A stretch of 64,000 nt of DNA from Dastarcus helophoroides. Lineage: Eukaryota > Arthropoda > Insecta > Coleoptera > Bothrideridae. The notes under the pieces were generated by a model. It was not told the origin of the DNA, searched no databases, and saw only the letters and a list, made by a program, of their open reading frames with translations. This document shows, one piece after another, positions 23,131-33,687 of the stretch; position 1 is the stretch's first letter; the number at the start of each line of letters is the position of its first letter. The stretch covers positions 6,634,001 through 6,698,000 of the forward strand of contig CM053329.1 in the NCBI GenBank assembly GCA_028583605.1, written 5' to 3'. A program made the translations under genes and the position numbers.

Positions 23131-24838
23131 AATAGTGAAAAGGGAAAAAAAGGTAAAAAACGAATCCGTCATGGCTCCACACAAAAACGACTAAAAATTT
23201 TGAAAGATAGTGGAAAACGCTATAAAAGCTACAGGAAACATGGGCATGAAGTTGAACCAAGAAAAATAGGTGAGCCATGCAATTGTAAGATTAGGTGTTT
23301 TCAAAATATAAGTCAGGAGGAAAGGGAAACTATATTTTCTAAATTTTGGGGCCTAAATGAATATGACATTCAAAATTCTTATTTGTTAGGGTGTTTGACT
23401 AAAAACAATTTTAAAATAAAAACTAAAAAACGTGATACTCGCCGAGCACAAACTATTTCCTATGTTGTTGGAACAAAAAAGGTTTGTAAATCGGCCTTCA
23501 TAAGTTTGCATGGAGTCAGAAGAGGACGTATTGAATGCTTGGTGAAAAAATTACGAAATAATCGAACACTACCTGAAAGAGATGGCCGAGGGAGGCATGC
23601 CAAACATAAGAGAAAATATGACGAAGATGATTTTATAAAAGTTAGAGAATTTATAGACAGTTTGCCAAAATACGAAAGTCACTATTCTAGATCCGATAAT
23701 AACAAAAGAGTTTATATGAGCATGGAATATAATAATGCTAATTTATTTGAAGTCTCTACTGATAAATTTAGAAGGATTATAACAGAAGAGTACAACATAT
23801 CATTCAAAAGCCCCAAAAGTGGTACAGGTGGAGAATGTGATTTAATAAAAATAGCAATCGACCAAGCTAAAATAAACAATAATAACAACAATATGCAAGA
23901 ACTAAAAATGAAACATGAATTACATCTTAGAAAAGCTCAGGCCGCTCGTGATTTTCTTGAGGAAGTTACCAAAATAGCTGATTCTGAACCAAACACACAT
24001 GTCATAACTTTCGACTTACAACAGGCACTTCCCACGTCAAAATTAACTACAGATGCATGTTTTTAAAAAAAAAACTGTGGTGCTACAATTTGAGTGTACA
24101 TAGATGTGGAGGTAAAAATCAACGTGGACATTTTTTTTATGGGATGAAGTGTCTGCCAAACGCGGATCCAACGAAATTGCTAGTTGCTTAGAAAAATATT
24201 TTCAAAACAATGAGGTCTCTGGAAATACCCTTTATGCCTTCTCAGATAACTGTTGTGGACAAAATAAAAATTACACTATTGTTGGTTTTTGGCTCCATTT
24301 AGTAGCAATTGGGAAATCCAAAAAAATTGTTCATGTCTTTCTGCAATCAGGTGATTCGATGATGCCAAGTTACAGGGACTTTGGTTTAGTAGAAAAATTC
24401 GCAAGACGCCAGGAGGCAATATATAATCCTCACGGATGGGAACAGATTATGAAAAAGTGCAACAAAAAGAACCCTTTTTCTGTATATAGAATGAAAACTG
24501 AAGATTTTTTTGATTATAGCGAGTATAGACAGTTCTTTTCTGAAACTAACGTAAAAACAAGAAACAGAGAAAAATTTTTCATAACTTCTTGTGTAATGTT
24601 AGAACTTGATTTTTCGGACATCTTCATTCTCAGGGCATACCAAAGTTATAATGGACTTCCGGAAGATTTTTCTTTAAAAAAACGAGGCCGAGTAATGTCT
24701 GCTAAAAATTTTATTCAAAAACCAGCTCAAAAATATAATAGCAAATTACCATTAGACGAAGAAAAATTACAGCATGTTTTATCTTGCTTGAAATGGATTC
24801 CTTCTATTTACCAGGATTATTTTTATAGTTTGCATTAA
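23131..24838 (+). pseudogene. DUF7869-type transposase-like gene, main exon with two frameshifts
   Basis: Part one (23131-24066) holds a lysine-rich start, a cysteine motif CNCKIRC followed by RETIFSKFWGLNEYDIQ, a VCKSAFISLHGV block, a central HYSRSDNNKRVYM block, EEYNISFKSPKS, a KAQAARDF helix and ITFDLQQALP, the presumed first acidic residue of an RNase H-like fold. The frame shifts at an A-run (24065-24073), continues with LWCYNLSVHR, and shifts again at a T-run (24131-24138). Part two (to 24838) has LWDEVSAKRGSNEIASCL, AFSDNCCGQNKN (second acidic residue) and VEKFARRQ. GDSMMPSYRDFG stands where the family usually has GHSxxPxDRDFG, and SGTGGECD where it has DTCxxCD, so likely catalytic or zinc positions are also altered. 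An AATAAA lies downstream at about 24977. Neighbouring copies would be needed to learn the mechanism. Confidence 0.75.
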
Positions 24839-25161
24839 ATACATTTTTCTATTATTAGTTTTTTAAATTATAGTTTAAAAATATAACTATGTTATATGTA
24901 GTATACTGTACCGTGCATTTTGAAGTAAAACATGTTTTCTACTGTTTTGACTGTTGTTTTTCTTTCCCACTATCAAAATAAAAACTTCTACTCCATATAA
25001 AACTTGTACAAGTGATTAAGTTTCTCCGTAAATATGTTAAACAAAATGTTTATAATAATGCAATCCCGATTTTATAATTTATCAACACCTTTAAATCGCT
25101 TATAACTCAGAAACAATAAAATGACACTTAACATATTTTACAGCCGAACCCTTCATATGTG

Positions 25162-25612
25162 CCGGTAGTGGTGCTTCTACAGTAGTGACTAGGAAGCGTT
25201 GGCAGTAATTTTAGCCACTCTGTCTTTAATTTTCCGATGAGTCTGATGTTTAATGCCTGCAATTTTACATTATTTTTAATGAGGTTGCTCTTCATTATTT
25301 TCATTTATGTCACTTATAACCTTACCATCTGAAATTAATTGATCCTCATTGCGTCTAACACATAATAATAATAATAAATAATCACTTGAGAGATTTTACC
25401 ACTGACATTTTTCAACGGAGTATACATAAGAGGCATCATACTTTAAAAAAAATTGAAAAAAAATTATATCTCTGCGTTATTTTCGACAAGAAACATAATT
25501 TCCTGCAGATGATTAAAAAACTCAATTTTCATAAAAATTGCCCATAGAATAATTTTCCTCGGCAGCGACGATATTTTAGCAGTTATATCTCCGTTATTAT
25601 AGTAAACATTCG
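25162..25612. other. Spacer with a short AAT microsatellite
   Basis: Apart from (AAT)n at about 25362-25382 no structure or gene is seen. Confidence 0.45.
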
Positions 25613-25718
25613 CAGTATGGTAGACTCCCGCTAAAGTTTCGCTCACTGTACTGGATCGACCGTTAAAGTTGTTACTCCTCGTAATCCCTACCTCTACCAC
25701 TGTCAAAAAATATATAAA

Positions 25719-28287
25719 CATGTTGTAACAAATTGGCTTCTCACTACAGGGATCTCGAAAACGGTAAGAGATACAGTATCGGCTAAATTAGGACAGTTGC
25801 ACAATTTGGCGATCAGAAATATTTCGTTGAAAAATCAAAAATATCTCTTGCTGTTCTTGAGATTCTTGTAAAAAAGTAAAATTTTGGATCTTCGTTTTTA
25901 TTATTCCTTGGCGTTATTTGAATTGTAATCAAAAAATTAAAAACACTTTTTCATTGGCGTTTTTTATCCTTCACAAGGTAGCATAAGAAGTTTTTTTCAT
26001 TAGACGTTTCATCTTTTCTCTACCATCATCAAGCTCGTTATTTTAAATTCGGGCCTGTAATTTTTATTGTATCCCTGTGTAGTTTTTCAATCTCCGACTT
26101 CTCTGATGTATCAAACTTTTATGTGATTAAATATTTCGTGACTGTAAACTATCATCATGGAAAAACACCTTTTAAAGATAAACCTATTTTTTTGTATTTT
26201 TAAATAATTGTTAACACAGTGGCGGATCCAGGGGGAGGCACCAGGGGCAAGTGCCCCCCTCTCCCGAGATGCTAATAAAGTTCAAAATAAATAATTGAAA
26301 AATACGAAATAGAATAAAAAATAAAAAGTTGTAGAAATTTTCCTAAGCAAAATTGATATCTCATTGTATATCCATATATTTTAACAGCTAATCTGACTAA
26401 AGACATAACATCCGGTGCTACAATTCGTAATAATTTTGCTGATTAGATTTCTTGCGGCACAGCGGCATCTTTTTTGGTAGATTTTCGCGAATTGTAAAAT
26501 AAAACATAGCCCAGAATTTTATGTTATGTTTTCAAGCGTTTAAATGTTTACCACTCAAATCATTGACTTCAGCAAATTCAAGAAGAATTATTTTCTGCAG
26601 CTGGATTGTTCTGCACAAAATTTAGATCTTCATGAAGTAATAAAAAATATCTATTATTATCGTTTACAAGAGTTCCCAGAATTTACCAAAATGCCAAAAC
26701 CAAAACAAGTAAGCAAAATTTTATCTCAAATTGCACATTGATTTTGTCAGTCAGTCTTATGATTTTCCATATCTATTCCTATACTCTGTTTAGTGACATA
26801 GTTTTAAAATAAGAAAAAATAAGAAAGAAAACATATGCGATTAGTTTTGTATTATTGGTTTTATTTTTTTTTTCACAGTATTTGATCAAGATAAAGAAAT
26901 ATCTGGTTAGCAAAATTTTATAATGAAATGAAAGAGAAGAGGAGTTTTGCAAAAATACGGAAATGAATGGGTATGTTATGAAATTTTGTTATAGAAATTT
27001 AAAGAAAAATTTCTTTTCGTGAATTATGGGTTTTTTCAAATTTATCATTTTCTCGGCACAACCAAGTTTTTATTACTTTTGTACTATTTTGATTTTAAAT
27101 ACGAAATTTTAACATCGATCTAGAAATTTAAAATTCTTCATTCTTTTTCTGCTACAAATGAAGAGTTTCTTTTTTGAAATTTTGACAATTTTAATTCAAG
27201 CACACAGTTTCAGGTTTTACTTTTTTTACTAAGATTTCGATTATAAACAGGCAATTTAACGAAAAACAGTAGTAAATATTATGGTTATTATTCTTGTTTT
27301 ATGTTAACCTTTTAGCTACGTAGTTTTGTATTTTTTTTTGTGTTATATGGTATATGCTTGACAATTTTCAGTTGGAAATAAAAACTATATTTTGTTTTCG
27401 GTTGCTACTAGAATCTTATGTATTTTCAGTCGGAAATAAAATGTTTATTTATGCAATATGGCGGTTGAATTTTGATCTTGGTTTCCTATAAAAATCAATG
27501 TTTTTATATTATTCAATTTTGAATTGAAAATCTCACGTGACCTTAAAATTTACTGCATCCGCGCCTAAGTTAACAAAAATGTAATAAAATATGACAAACT
27601 AAGTATGACAGCTATTGTTTTATTTGTTATTTGCCATTCTAAATATCCCTAGTTGTTTGGTTCGTAGTTATTAGTCATTATTTTTGGTGGTTAATTGTTT
27701 ATGGGTATACCTGCTGCTTTTGTTAAAGTTTATTAATTTTGCGATTACCCTTTTTCTTACCAATTAATTGCATTTTTATAATTTTATTATAAACACCAAT
27801 CCCTTACTAATTAAAAAAATAAGACAGTGACGTTAATCTAAAATAAAGTGTTTTTTCCTTGATGATGGTTTGAAGTTACGAAACGTTTAGCCACATATAT
27901 CAGTAAAGTTGGAATTTCAAAAGCTATTCAAAGATGCGATGAAAATTACAGGTCTGTATTTAAAATAACGAATTTGATGATTGTAGTAAAAAAACAAAAC
28001 GTCTAATAAAAAAACTTCTCATGTTAACTTGTGAAGGATAAAAAACGAAAAAAGAAGTGTTTTTAGTTTATCGATTACTTTTCAAATAACGCCAAGAAAT
28101 AATAAAAACCAAAATCCAAAATTTTACTTTTTCTTCAAAAACCTCAAGAACAGTCAGAGATATTTTTGATTTTTCAATGGAATATTTCTAATCGCCAAAT
28201 TATGCAACTTTGCCCTAATTTAACCGATGCTGTATTTCTTACCGTTTTCGAGATCCCTGTAGTGAGAAGCGAATTTGTTACAACCTG
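25719..28287. mobile_element. Long-TIR element (arms of about 470 bp) inside the pogo-like copy
   Basis: The left arm starts CATGTTGTAACAAATTGGCT and the right arm, inverted, CAGGTTGTAACAAATTCGCT. Both continue through CTCACTACAGGGATCTCG, AAAACGGTAAGA, AATTTGGCGAT, CAAAAATATCTCT, TTCTTGAG, CTTGGCGTTATTTGAA and TTTTTATCCTTCACAAG to about 26190 (left) and 27820 (right). TA follows the right end; the left flank is AA, so the duplication is imperfect. The arms differ by many point changes. The interior holds a third element at 26215-27569. Confidence 0.85.
26215..27569. mobile_element. TTAA-flanked element nested within the long-TIR element
   Basis: TTAA at 26211-26214 and 27570-27573 flank CACAGTGGCGGATCCAG on the left and, inverted, CTTAGGCGCGGATGCAG on the right, which agree at 12 of 17 positions. 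TTAA duplication is characteristic of piggyBac-type transposition. The imperfect ends leave room for chance, and no transposase is encoded. A 65-residue plus-strand frame at 26544-26741 has no family motif. Confidence 0.45.
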
Positions 28288-28469
28288 TATGTTTTATTGC
28301 TCCTTGTGCGGTTGAGTGAGTTATTCAAAAATGGAGTTAAAACTCGGAAGTCCAATTCGTTGTTTGAAAATTAGAGTAGGAGAATATCCTCGCAACTTTA
28401 ACGAGCGTATCCTGACAACTTTAAAGAGAGCGCAACTTAAGTGGGCGTAATTTTAGCTGGAGTCGACTG

Positions 28470-30593
28470 TAAACCATAATAGAGTAACAATATTTGCTCT
28501 TTTAATTTCTCTCGCTCCATATCAGTTGAAGTGCGGCAGCTAACCAGAATTAGGCGCCTTGCGCAGTTTCCCCTATCCAACGTGGATTCTCTTATTTTGA
28601 GGAAGAGTATCAATATAATATTCTCAAGAGATAACCCTATTATGCCCTTGGAGCACTGCCAGTCGAAGGTGGAAACGAAGATGATGACAAGGAACTGCCG
28701 TAAATTGTAATTATTGAGAAAAAGCGTACTTTATAAAAAAAAGTCGCCTTAAATAAAGTTTTCACTGTGACAAGTCAGGAATTTGTTGTCTCCGACTGGC
28801 CTCTATGTCTTAAGAATGTTGCTTTTGGGCTCAGAGTTATCAAATCTTGAAAGTACAGTCAAACATGCCAGAATGCTTAATATTCCGCTTTAGATAGGTT
28901 TGTAGGTCTGTACCTTCTGGCTTGTACAATTGCATGTATATGATAAAAAACAAACGGGACTTTAAAAACATTCCATCATAGACAGGATTCTACCTTATGG
29001 GAGATCTGACTTGGACAGGTTTGACTATAATTGTAGAAAAGAAACAGACCCTGTCGGAGCCCTATCATCAATCAGTCCAACGACTCTGCTTTGCCTTGAA
29101 TCGATAAGAATCAATGAACCTTTAGGGGCTAAACTTCAAAACTGAGAAGGGTACTAAAGTGTTGGTCAATCTAGGCGTTGTTTAAAGTAAGTAGCTAATG
29201 CAGCATGAGGTACTTTTTAGCTTTAAAACAAAAGTTCAGCTTTTCAGAAGCTTTGGCAATGACGCTCACTTAGTCGTTCCAAAAAAATTTGGTCCTGGCA
29301 TTTACTCCCAATATAAACAGATTTGATAATTTCGAGACTTCTTGTCTCCAAGAGTCTACTAGATTTTGGAGGGAGAAATATGGAGACTTGATTCCGCTGA
29401 AACTATTTTTGGGCAAAGTTCATAAACTAAAAATATTCAACAAATATTATTTGTTTTTTTTTTGTTTTGTTTATTTTGTGGTTGTTTTTCTTTTCTTAGT
29501 AGCTTTTGCGTCCCTCTCAGTTACAAGAGTTATCGAAACTATAAAAATATTTAACTTAAATATCACCTCCCCAGATGTTTTGAAAAAGTAGCACCAGTTA
29601 AGGTTAAATAATCAGTACCAGACATAACATTTTGCATCAATTGGTAAGAAATATGACATTTCTGTCTCGTTCTATATTAACTATAAGTCTAATGAAAAAT
29701 TACCAACCTCAACTTTTGACGATTCCAGTAATTTAGAGAGAGATAATTCACACACCTTTTTATCTAATAAATGTCGTTCCGTCTTTTAAACAAATAAATT
29801 GCTACTTTCCTGCATGTTATCAGTCTAAAAATAGACCACCTCTTTGCATTTGAACTCATTAATTGTCATACGTTATCTGCAGAATAATTAGCTGACGCCG
29901 AATAGAGGTACGAGGTAAAATCATTCTCGCTCACGCAAACCGTTAATTAGTCAAACAGCTAAATATGAAATTGTGGATATCCGGGGGCGTTTTCCATCCA
30001 GTAAACATATTTGCAGAGTTTCATCTTCGTAGGAAAATCTCTGATATATTCGGCCAATTTATAACAGGACGGCGGACGTTGACATGATGGATGGTAATTT
30101 GTAATCGGCGCTGATTATGCGATACGGCTGACTACGTATTGCGGAATGTTGAAGCCGTATTATCGAAGCTGAGTGCTTTGCATACAGTGACAGGTTTATT
30201 CGTTTAATGCAACGAACAAACTCATGTCCGCACTCATATTTGAAAATGCGGCTTTATTAAATTGACTTTAAAATGCAATGGAACTGCAATTACAAACAAA
30301 AAAGATAAAAAAAACATTTCCCAGAAAATGAGTGTTTTATGGATATTTTTGTGCGAAGTGGGGTTCAAATAAAACAAATTTGTTTTTGCAAATTATGGAT
30401 ACGTTAATAATAAGGCAGATGGCTATAGAAATATACATATCAATAATGTTATAATAATAGCAATTTTTAATAAAATGTTTATTGTTAGAAAGAGTTCATT
30501 TTGTAATCAACCAGTTTCCAGCTTTTTATATAGTCTTATACCTAAATGTTATATGAATTTTACCTCTAACATACACAATGATACTTCAAAATA
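28470..30593. other. Gene-less stretch with a possible conserved regulatory island
   Basis: 28500-29100 has a few longer partial reading frames that suggest a very old retroelement, but no diagnostic motif could be fixed. 29860-30240 is GC-richer, not repeat-like, and contains several TTAATTA/TAATTG homeodomain-type cores. It is a candidate enhancer on composition only. Confidence 0.3.
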
Positions 30594-31863
30594 CTGGATC
30601 TCCCAACAAAAATTTAACCCCTCTTATAATTAGAAAACCGTGAAATATTTTAAAATTCGTCGAGACTTGACAATTTATGTTCTTGGGGGGACCATTTCTG
30701 AGGGTCAAGCCAACTTGATATATTCATGCCCCTAACCCCTATCAATCTTCATTCTAAAATATCAAATAGAGCTACCCTACTTGTAATACATTAATTTAAA
30801 GCCCTTTTTACTGCAAATACACTGGTGCAATGATTTTTGGAATTGATTGACGATTAAAAACGAGAACTTGATAAACCCACATTCGTGTAATAGTGTAAGA
30901 CACCAGAAGTGTTCACCCATTTTTCGTTATTATAAAGTCAATTTCATAAAAAAAAAACTTTATATGCTTCTTAAATGGCACGTATTGACCTATGAATCGA
31001 ACATATTACTTATATACAAGGTGCTTCAATTTGCAGTATCACAAAACTTAAATATTTTTTTTAATTCAAATACAATTTTTAGAGTGTTTAAAAAGCTTTT
31101 TGAAAATAAATTAAACTTGATATCTATTTTAAACGATTATTTAACTATAGCCTATTAAATTTTCGAAAAATTACATAACGAGGGCTCGTGTACTCTGAAC
31201 TACGCCATGCAAGGACACTATAGTACAACTATTTTTAGACAATTTGGAATAAATATGCAACATGTTTCAGTTCCTTTAGAGCACAATAACCACTTTTATA
31301 CCAAAAAAGTAAAATGTTCACAAATTTAATAGGCTATAATTAAGCGATCACTAAAAATGGACATCAAGTAAGCTTGCTTTACCGTGGGGACGAAATACGT
31401 ATCTTTATTTAGAAAAAATGTTAATGCTTTATGGTACTCCGAAATACGTCACCTTGTATATGAAAGAATATCTTGAATTTATAGGCCACCGCGATCCATT
31501 TAAAGACGATAAAATGTTGTTTATGAAATCGACTTTATAAAGCCAAAAAATAGGTGAGCCACTCGGCGTCTCATTCCATTACGTGAATGTCGGTTTGTCA
31601 ACTTTTCGTTTTTTATTGTAACCAATTTTTAAAAACAATGCACCGTTGTATTTGCAATGAAAAGGGCTTTAAAATAATGAATTACTAGTAGGGTAGTTTC
31701 ATTTGAAAAATTTTAAATTGGGGGTTAATTGGGGTTAGGGGGATGTACACATTAAGTTGGCTTGACCTTGAAAAATGATCCCCCAAGAACATAAATTGAC
31801 ATATTGACATATTTATCCGTTTTCTAATTATAAGGCGGCTCAAATTTTTGTTGGGAGATCATG
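30594..31863. mobile_element. Foldback element, arms of about 570 bp, TA duplication
   Basis: CTGGATCTCCCAACAAAAAT (left) and its inverse, ending GTTGGGAGATCATG (right), are flanked by TA (30592-30593 and 31864-31865). Inverted similarity runs through CAATTTATGTTCTTGGGGG, GGTCAAGCCAACTT, AGGGTAG, TTATAAAGTC-ATTTCATAAA, ATATACAAGGTG and TATAGCCTATTAAATTT, leaving only a spacer of about 120 bp near 31170-31290. The arms have many substitutions and some indels. A 103-residue plus-strand frame (30847-31158) lies inside an arm and is probably fortuitous. Confidence 0.85.
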
Positions 31864-32199
31864 TATACAAGGTTCCCATAACGTTATGTTCAAATTTCGG
31901 GACCATAAACTAGACTTAATTTTAAGACTAAAAAACCCAAAAGTTGTAAGTCGATCTTTTTTTGTTCAAAAGTTATCGGCCTATAAAATTATCCAGACAA
32001 TAAGCAGAGTTAAGAGACTTTTTTTTGATTTATGTTACAAATTATTAAGGAAAAAAAAATTAGAGATCTAGGTAGTCATGCAAGAGTGCCAACAGGATTA
32101 AATTTAAATTTAACTCAAAATTTAGCAGTGACTATCTTAATATGTAATTAGAGTAAACCAGACGACAATGGTAAATTCGCCAAATATTCGTTTCAGCTA

Positions 32200-32560
32200 C
32201 TCCCATTCGTGTAATAATTTACAATTCCTTACTAATGAATTATCACCTCTTTTAGAAGTTCCACTTTATTGAGAAGGGATATGTTGTTTCAAATGGACGG
32301 TGCATCACCACATTTTGGAATACATGTTCGAAATGTTCTCAGTAATAATTATCCACGACGGATTTGTTGGGGGGATCGTGTTGCATGGCCCCCAGATCCC
32401 CTGACCATAACTCTTAAGACTTTTACTTCTGGAAATATATGAAAAATTTAGTTTCAAACACGCGAGAAGAATTAATTAAACGTATTTAGCAATCTTCGGA
32501 TAGACTTCAAATAAGGAGTGCCACTTTGTCCATTGGCATGATAATGTATAAGTCAGTTAC
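32200..32560 (+). pseudogene. Tc1/mariner-type transposase relic (C-terminal half)
   Basis: In changing frames the plus strand reads MLFQMDGASPHFGIHVRNVL, SNNYPRRICWGDRVAWPP, DFYFWKYMKNLV and NTREELIKRI. The first contains the second catalytic aspartate (family FQQDGAPPH). The following WPPRSPDL segment is damaged just after AWPP by a small deletion. Stops occur after EVPLY and at several other points. It belongs to the same branch as the relics at 10590-11020 and 16766-17812. The upstream half may have been removed or displaced by the foldback element ending at 31863. Confidence 0.75.
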
Positions 32561-32689
32561 TCCGATGCGAGGCAAAATGTGGCACCTAATCGGATGACTG
32601 ATGGCTTAGAAAGAGATAGACAGTAAAAGGTTGAAGAACTCGCGTAACTCTATGTAAAGTATGCGGCACCATTTGACGTATATCTGGAA

Positions 32690-33358
32690 TACTGGCTGTA
32701 ACTTTTAAATAAAAATTTTTCGAAAAAAATGTTTCAAATAAACTCCCTTTGGTTAATTATTTGCCACATTTTGGTGACCTTAATGTCTTTTTCCCTGCTT
32801 TTGTTTCATTGCTACGGTAACAAACTTTGAATTTTCAAATGACATCCGTATTTTTTGTTTGCTTTTTTAGAATTTGCATGTGTTTTTGCATTTGGTGACC
32901 TCAAATCTTACAGGGTTTAGAAACGAAAAATTTTATCGATTCTCATATTAAATAATTTAATACTATTTCTAAACATGCGTTAGCAATTAAAAGAAAATTT
33001 TTGCCACTATATCTATGTTTGTTTTTGGTGAGGATTTCATTTTAGCTACTTAGATATCCTTAAAAATGACATTGAAAAATGAATGATAAAAATCAGTAAA
33101 ATTATGATTTTTCAAAATTCTCCGAATCTAACCCTTATAGATTTGATGTTACCAAATGCAGAAAGTTTAGATTTTTCCAAAAGAACAAATAAAAAAAAAC
33201 CGGGTGTTTCAAATTCAAAAATTAGTGACCAAAGCAACAAATAAGAGCTCAGAAAACAAAACCTCCGTTACTGTAAAGTGACAAATAATTAACCAAAAAA
33301 GTTTATTTGACACATTTTTTCTATAAACGTTTTTAAAAAAGTTATAGCTAATGTTCTA
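32690..33358. repeat. Inverted repeat whose right arm is cut by the provirus
   Basis: The arm beginning GGCTGTAACTTTTAA near 32693 and running through TTTCAAATAAACTC, TTTGGTTAATTATTTG and GGTGACC pairs with 33120-33358 in inverted orientation (AGTTATAGCTAA read outward at 33340-33351). The left arm continues outward as TTGACGTATATCTGGAATAC. The matching inverted continuation, CTGGCGTATGTATAGAACAT, is found only by reading across the provirus insertion (37356-37370 joined to 33350-33362), so the provirus sits within this arm. Confidence 0.65.
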
Positions 33359-33362
33359 TACA

Positions 33363-33676
33363 AGTTAAATGTGTCAACGAGCGGATTGTATTTTTAAAAA
33401 ACAATTTTATTAAAAATACAAAGTTTTTACATTTAACGAATTTAATCTTAAACTAACAATTTATTAATTGTGGCACGGAGCGGCCACACGCGATGATTTT
33501 GCACGCGTTGATTTGGAGAAACTCTTGCCACGGAGCGGCCACACACGATGACTCTTCACGCGTTGATTGGGAGAAACTCTCCGTCCGCTGGTAGCCTCGA
33601 TTGTTTTATCACTTCAGAGTGCTGACCTAGCGCCTTGCCTTGGTCAGCAATAACCAAAGGGTTGAACAACATAATT
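33363..33676 (-). repeat. Complete LTR (3' LTR of the minus-strand provirus)
   Basis: 314 bp from AGTTAAATGTGTCAAC to CAACATAATT. It contains a 55-bp tandem duplication (33474-33528 and 33529-33583, each starting CACGGAGCGGCCACAC) and, on the minus strand, AATAAA words near 33400-33465 that could act in polyadenylation. Confidence 0.9.
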
Positions 33677-33687
33677 CCTCCCTCCTT
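33677..33687 (-). promoter_or_regulatory. Polypurine tract of the provirus
   Basis: On the minus strand AAGGAGGGAGG lies directly before the LTR start AATTATG, the position used to prime plus-strand DNA synthesis. It overlaps the env stop codon (TAA, 33686-33688). Confidence 0.85.

Larger units (their letters stand above)
22415..25161 (+). mobile_element. 2.75-kb TIR element carrying a DUF7869-type transposase-like gene
   Basis: The left end 22415-22450 (CACATATGAAGTGTTCTGGC...) and right end 25126-25161 are inverted copies of 36 bp with about 7 mismatches, both starting CACATATGAAG and ending ATGTTAAGT. Between them is a plus-strand, probably spliced gene. A possible 5-bp repeat, AGTGG, lies just outside (22406-22410 and 25167-25171), but using it as target duplication needs slightly longer, imperfect ends. 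I read this as a cut-and-paste DNA transposon. It may belong to the Sola-like assemblage, but this superfamily call is from memory of motif style and is tentative. Confidence 0.75.
25613..28469 (-). mobile_element. pogo-like MITE, copy B, split by another transposon
   Basis: Read on the minus strand it begins CAGTCGACTCCAGCTAAAAT (ending at 28469, next to TA) and ends TTTAGCGGGAGTCTACCATA, with CTG (25613). Its two halves (28288-28469 and 25613-25718) together match the unsplit copy A at 54659-54931 over nearly its full length, including CAGGATACG, TCTAATTTTCAAACAA, TATATTTTTTGAC and ACGGTCGATCCAGTA. All the DNA in between is a later insertion. CAGT-type ends with TA duplication and internal repeats GTTAAAGTTGC fit pogo/Tigger-like non-autonomous elements. 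Confidence 0.85.

Noticed and set aside
25362..25382. Repeat array as a CRISPR-like structure
   Set aside because: It is a simple AAT microsatellite; no spaced direct repeats occur anywhere in this eukaryotic window.
28500..29100. Possible non-LTR retrotransposon coding remains
   Set aside because: Some cysteine-containing partial frames look suggestive, but I could not fix a diagnostic block.
30847..31158. 103-residue frame inside the foldback element
   Set aside because: It sits within an inverted-repeat arm and has low-complexity composition.
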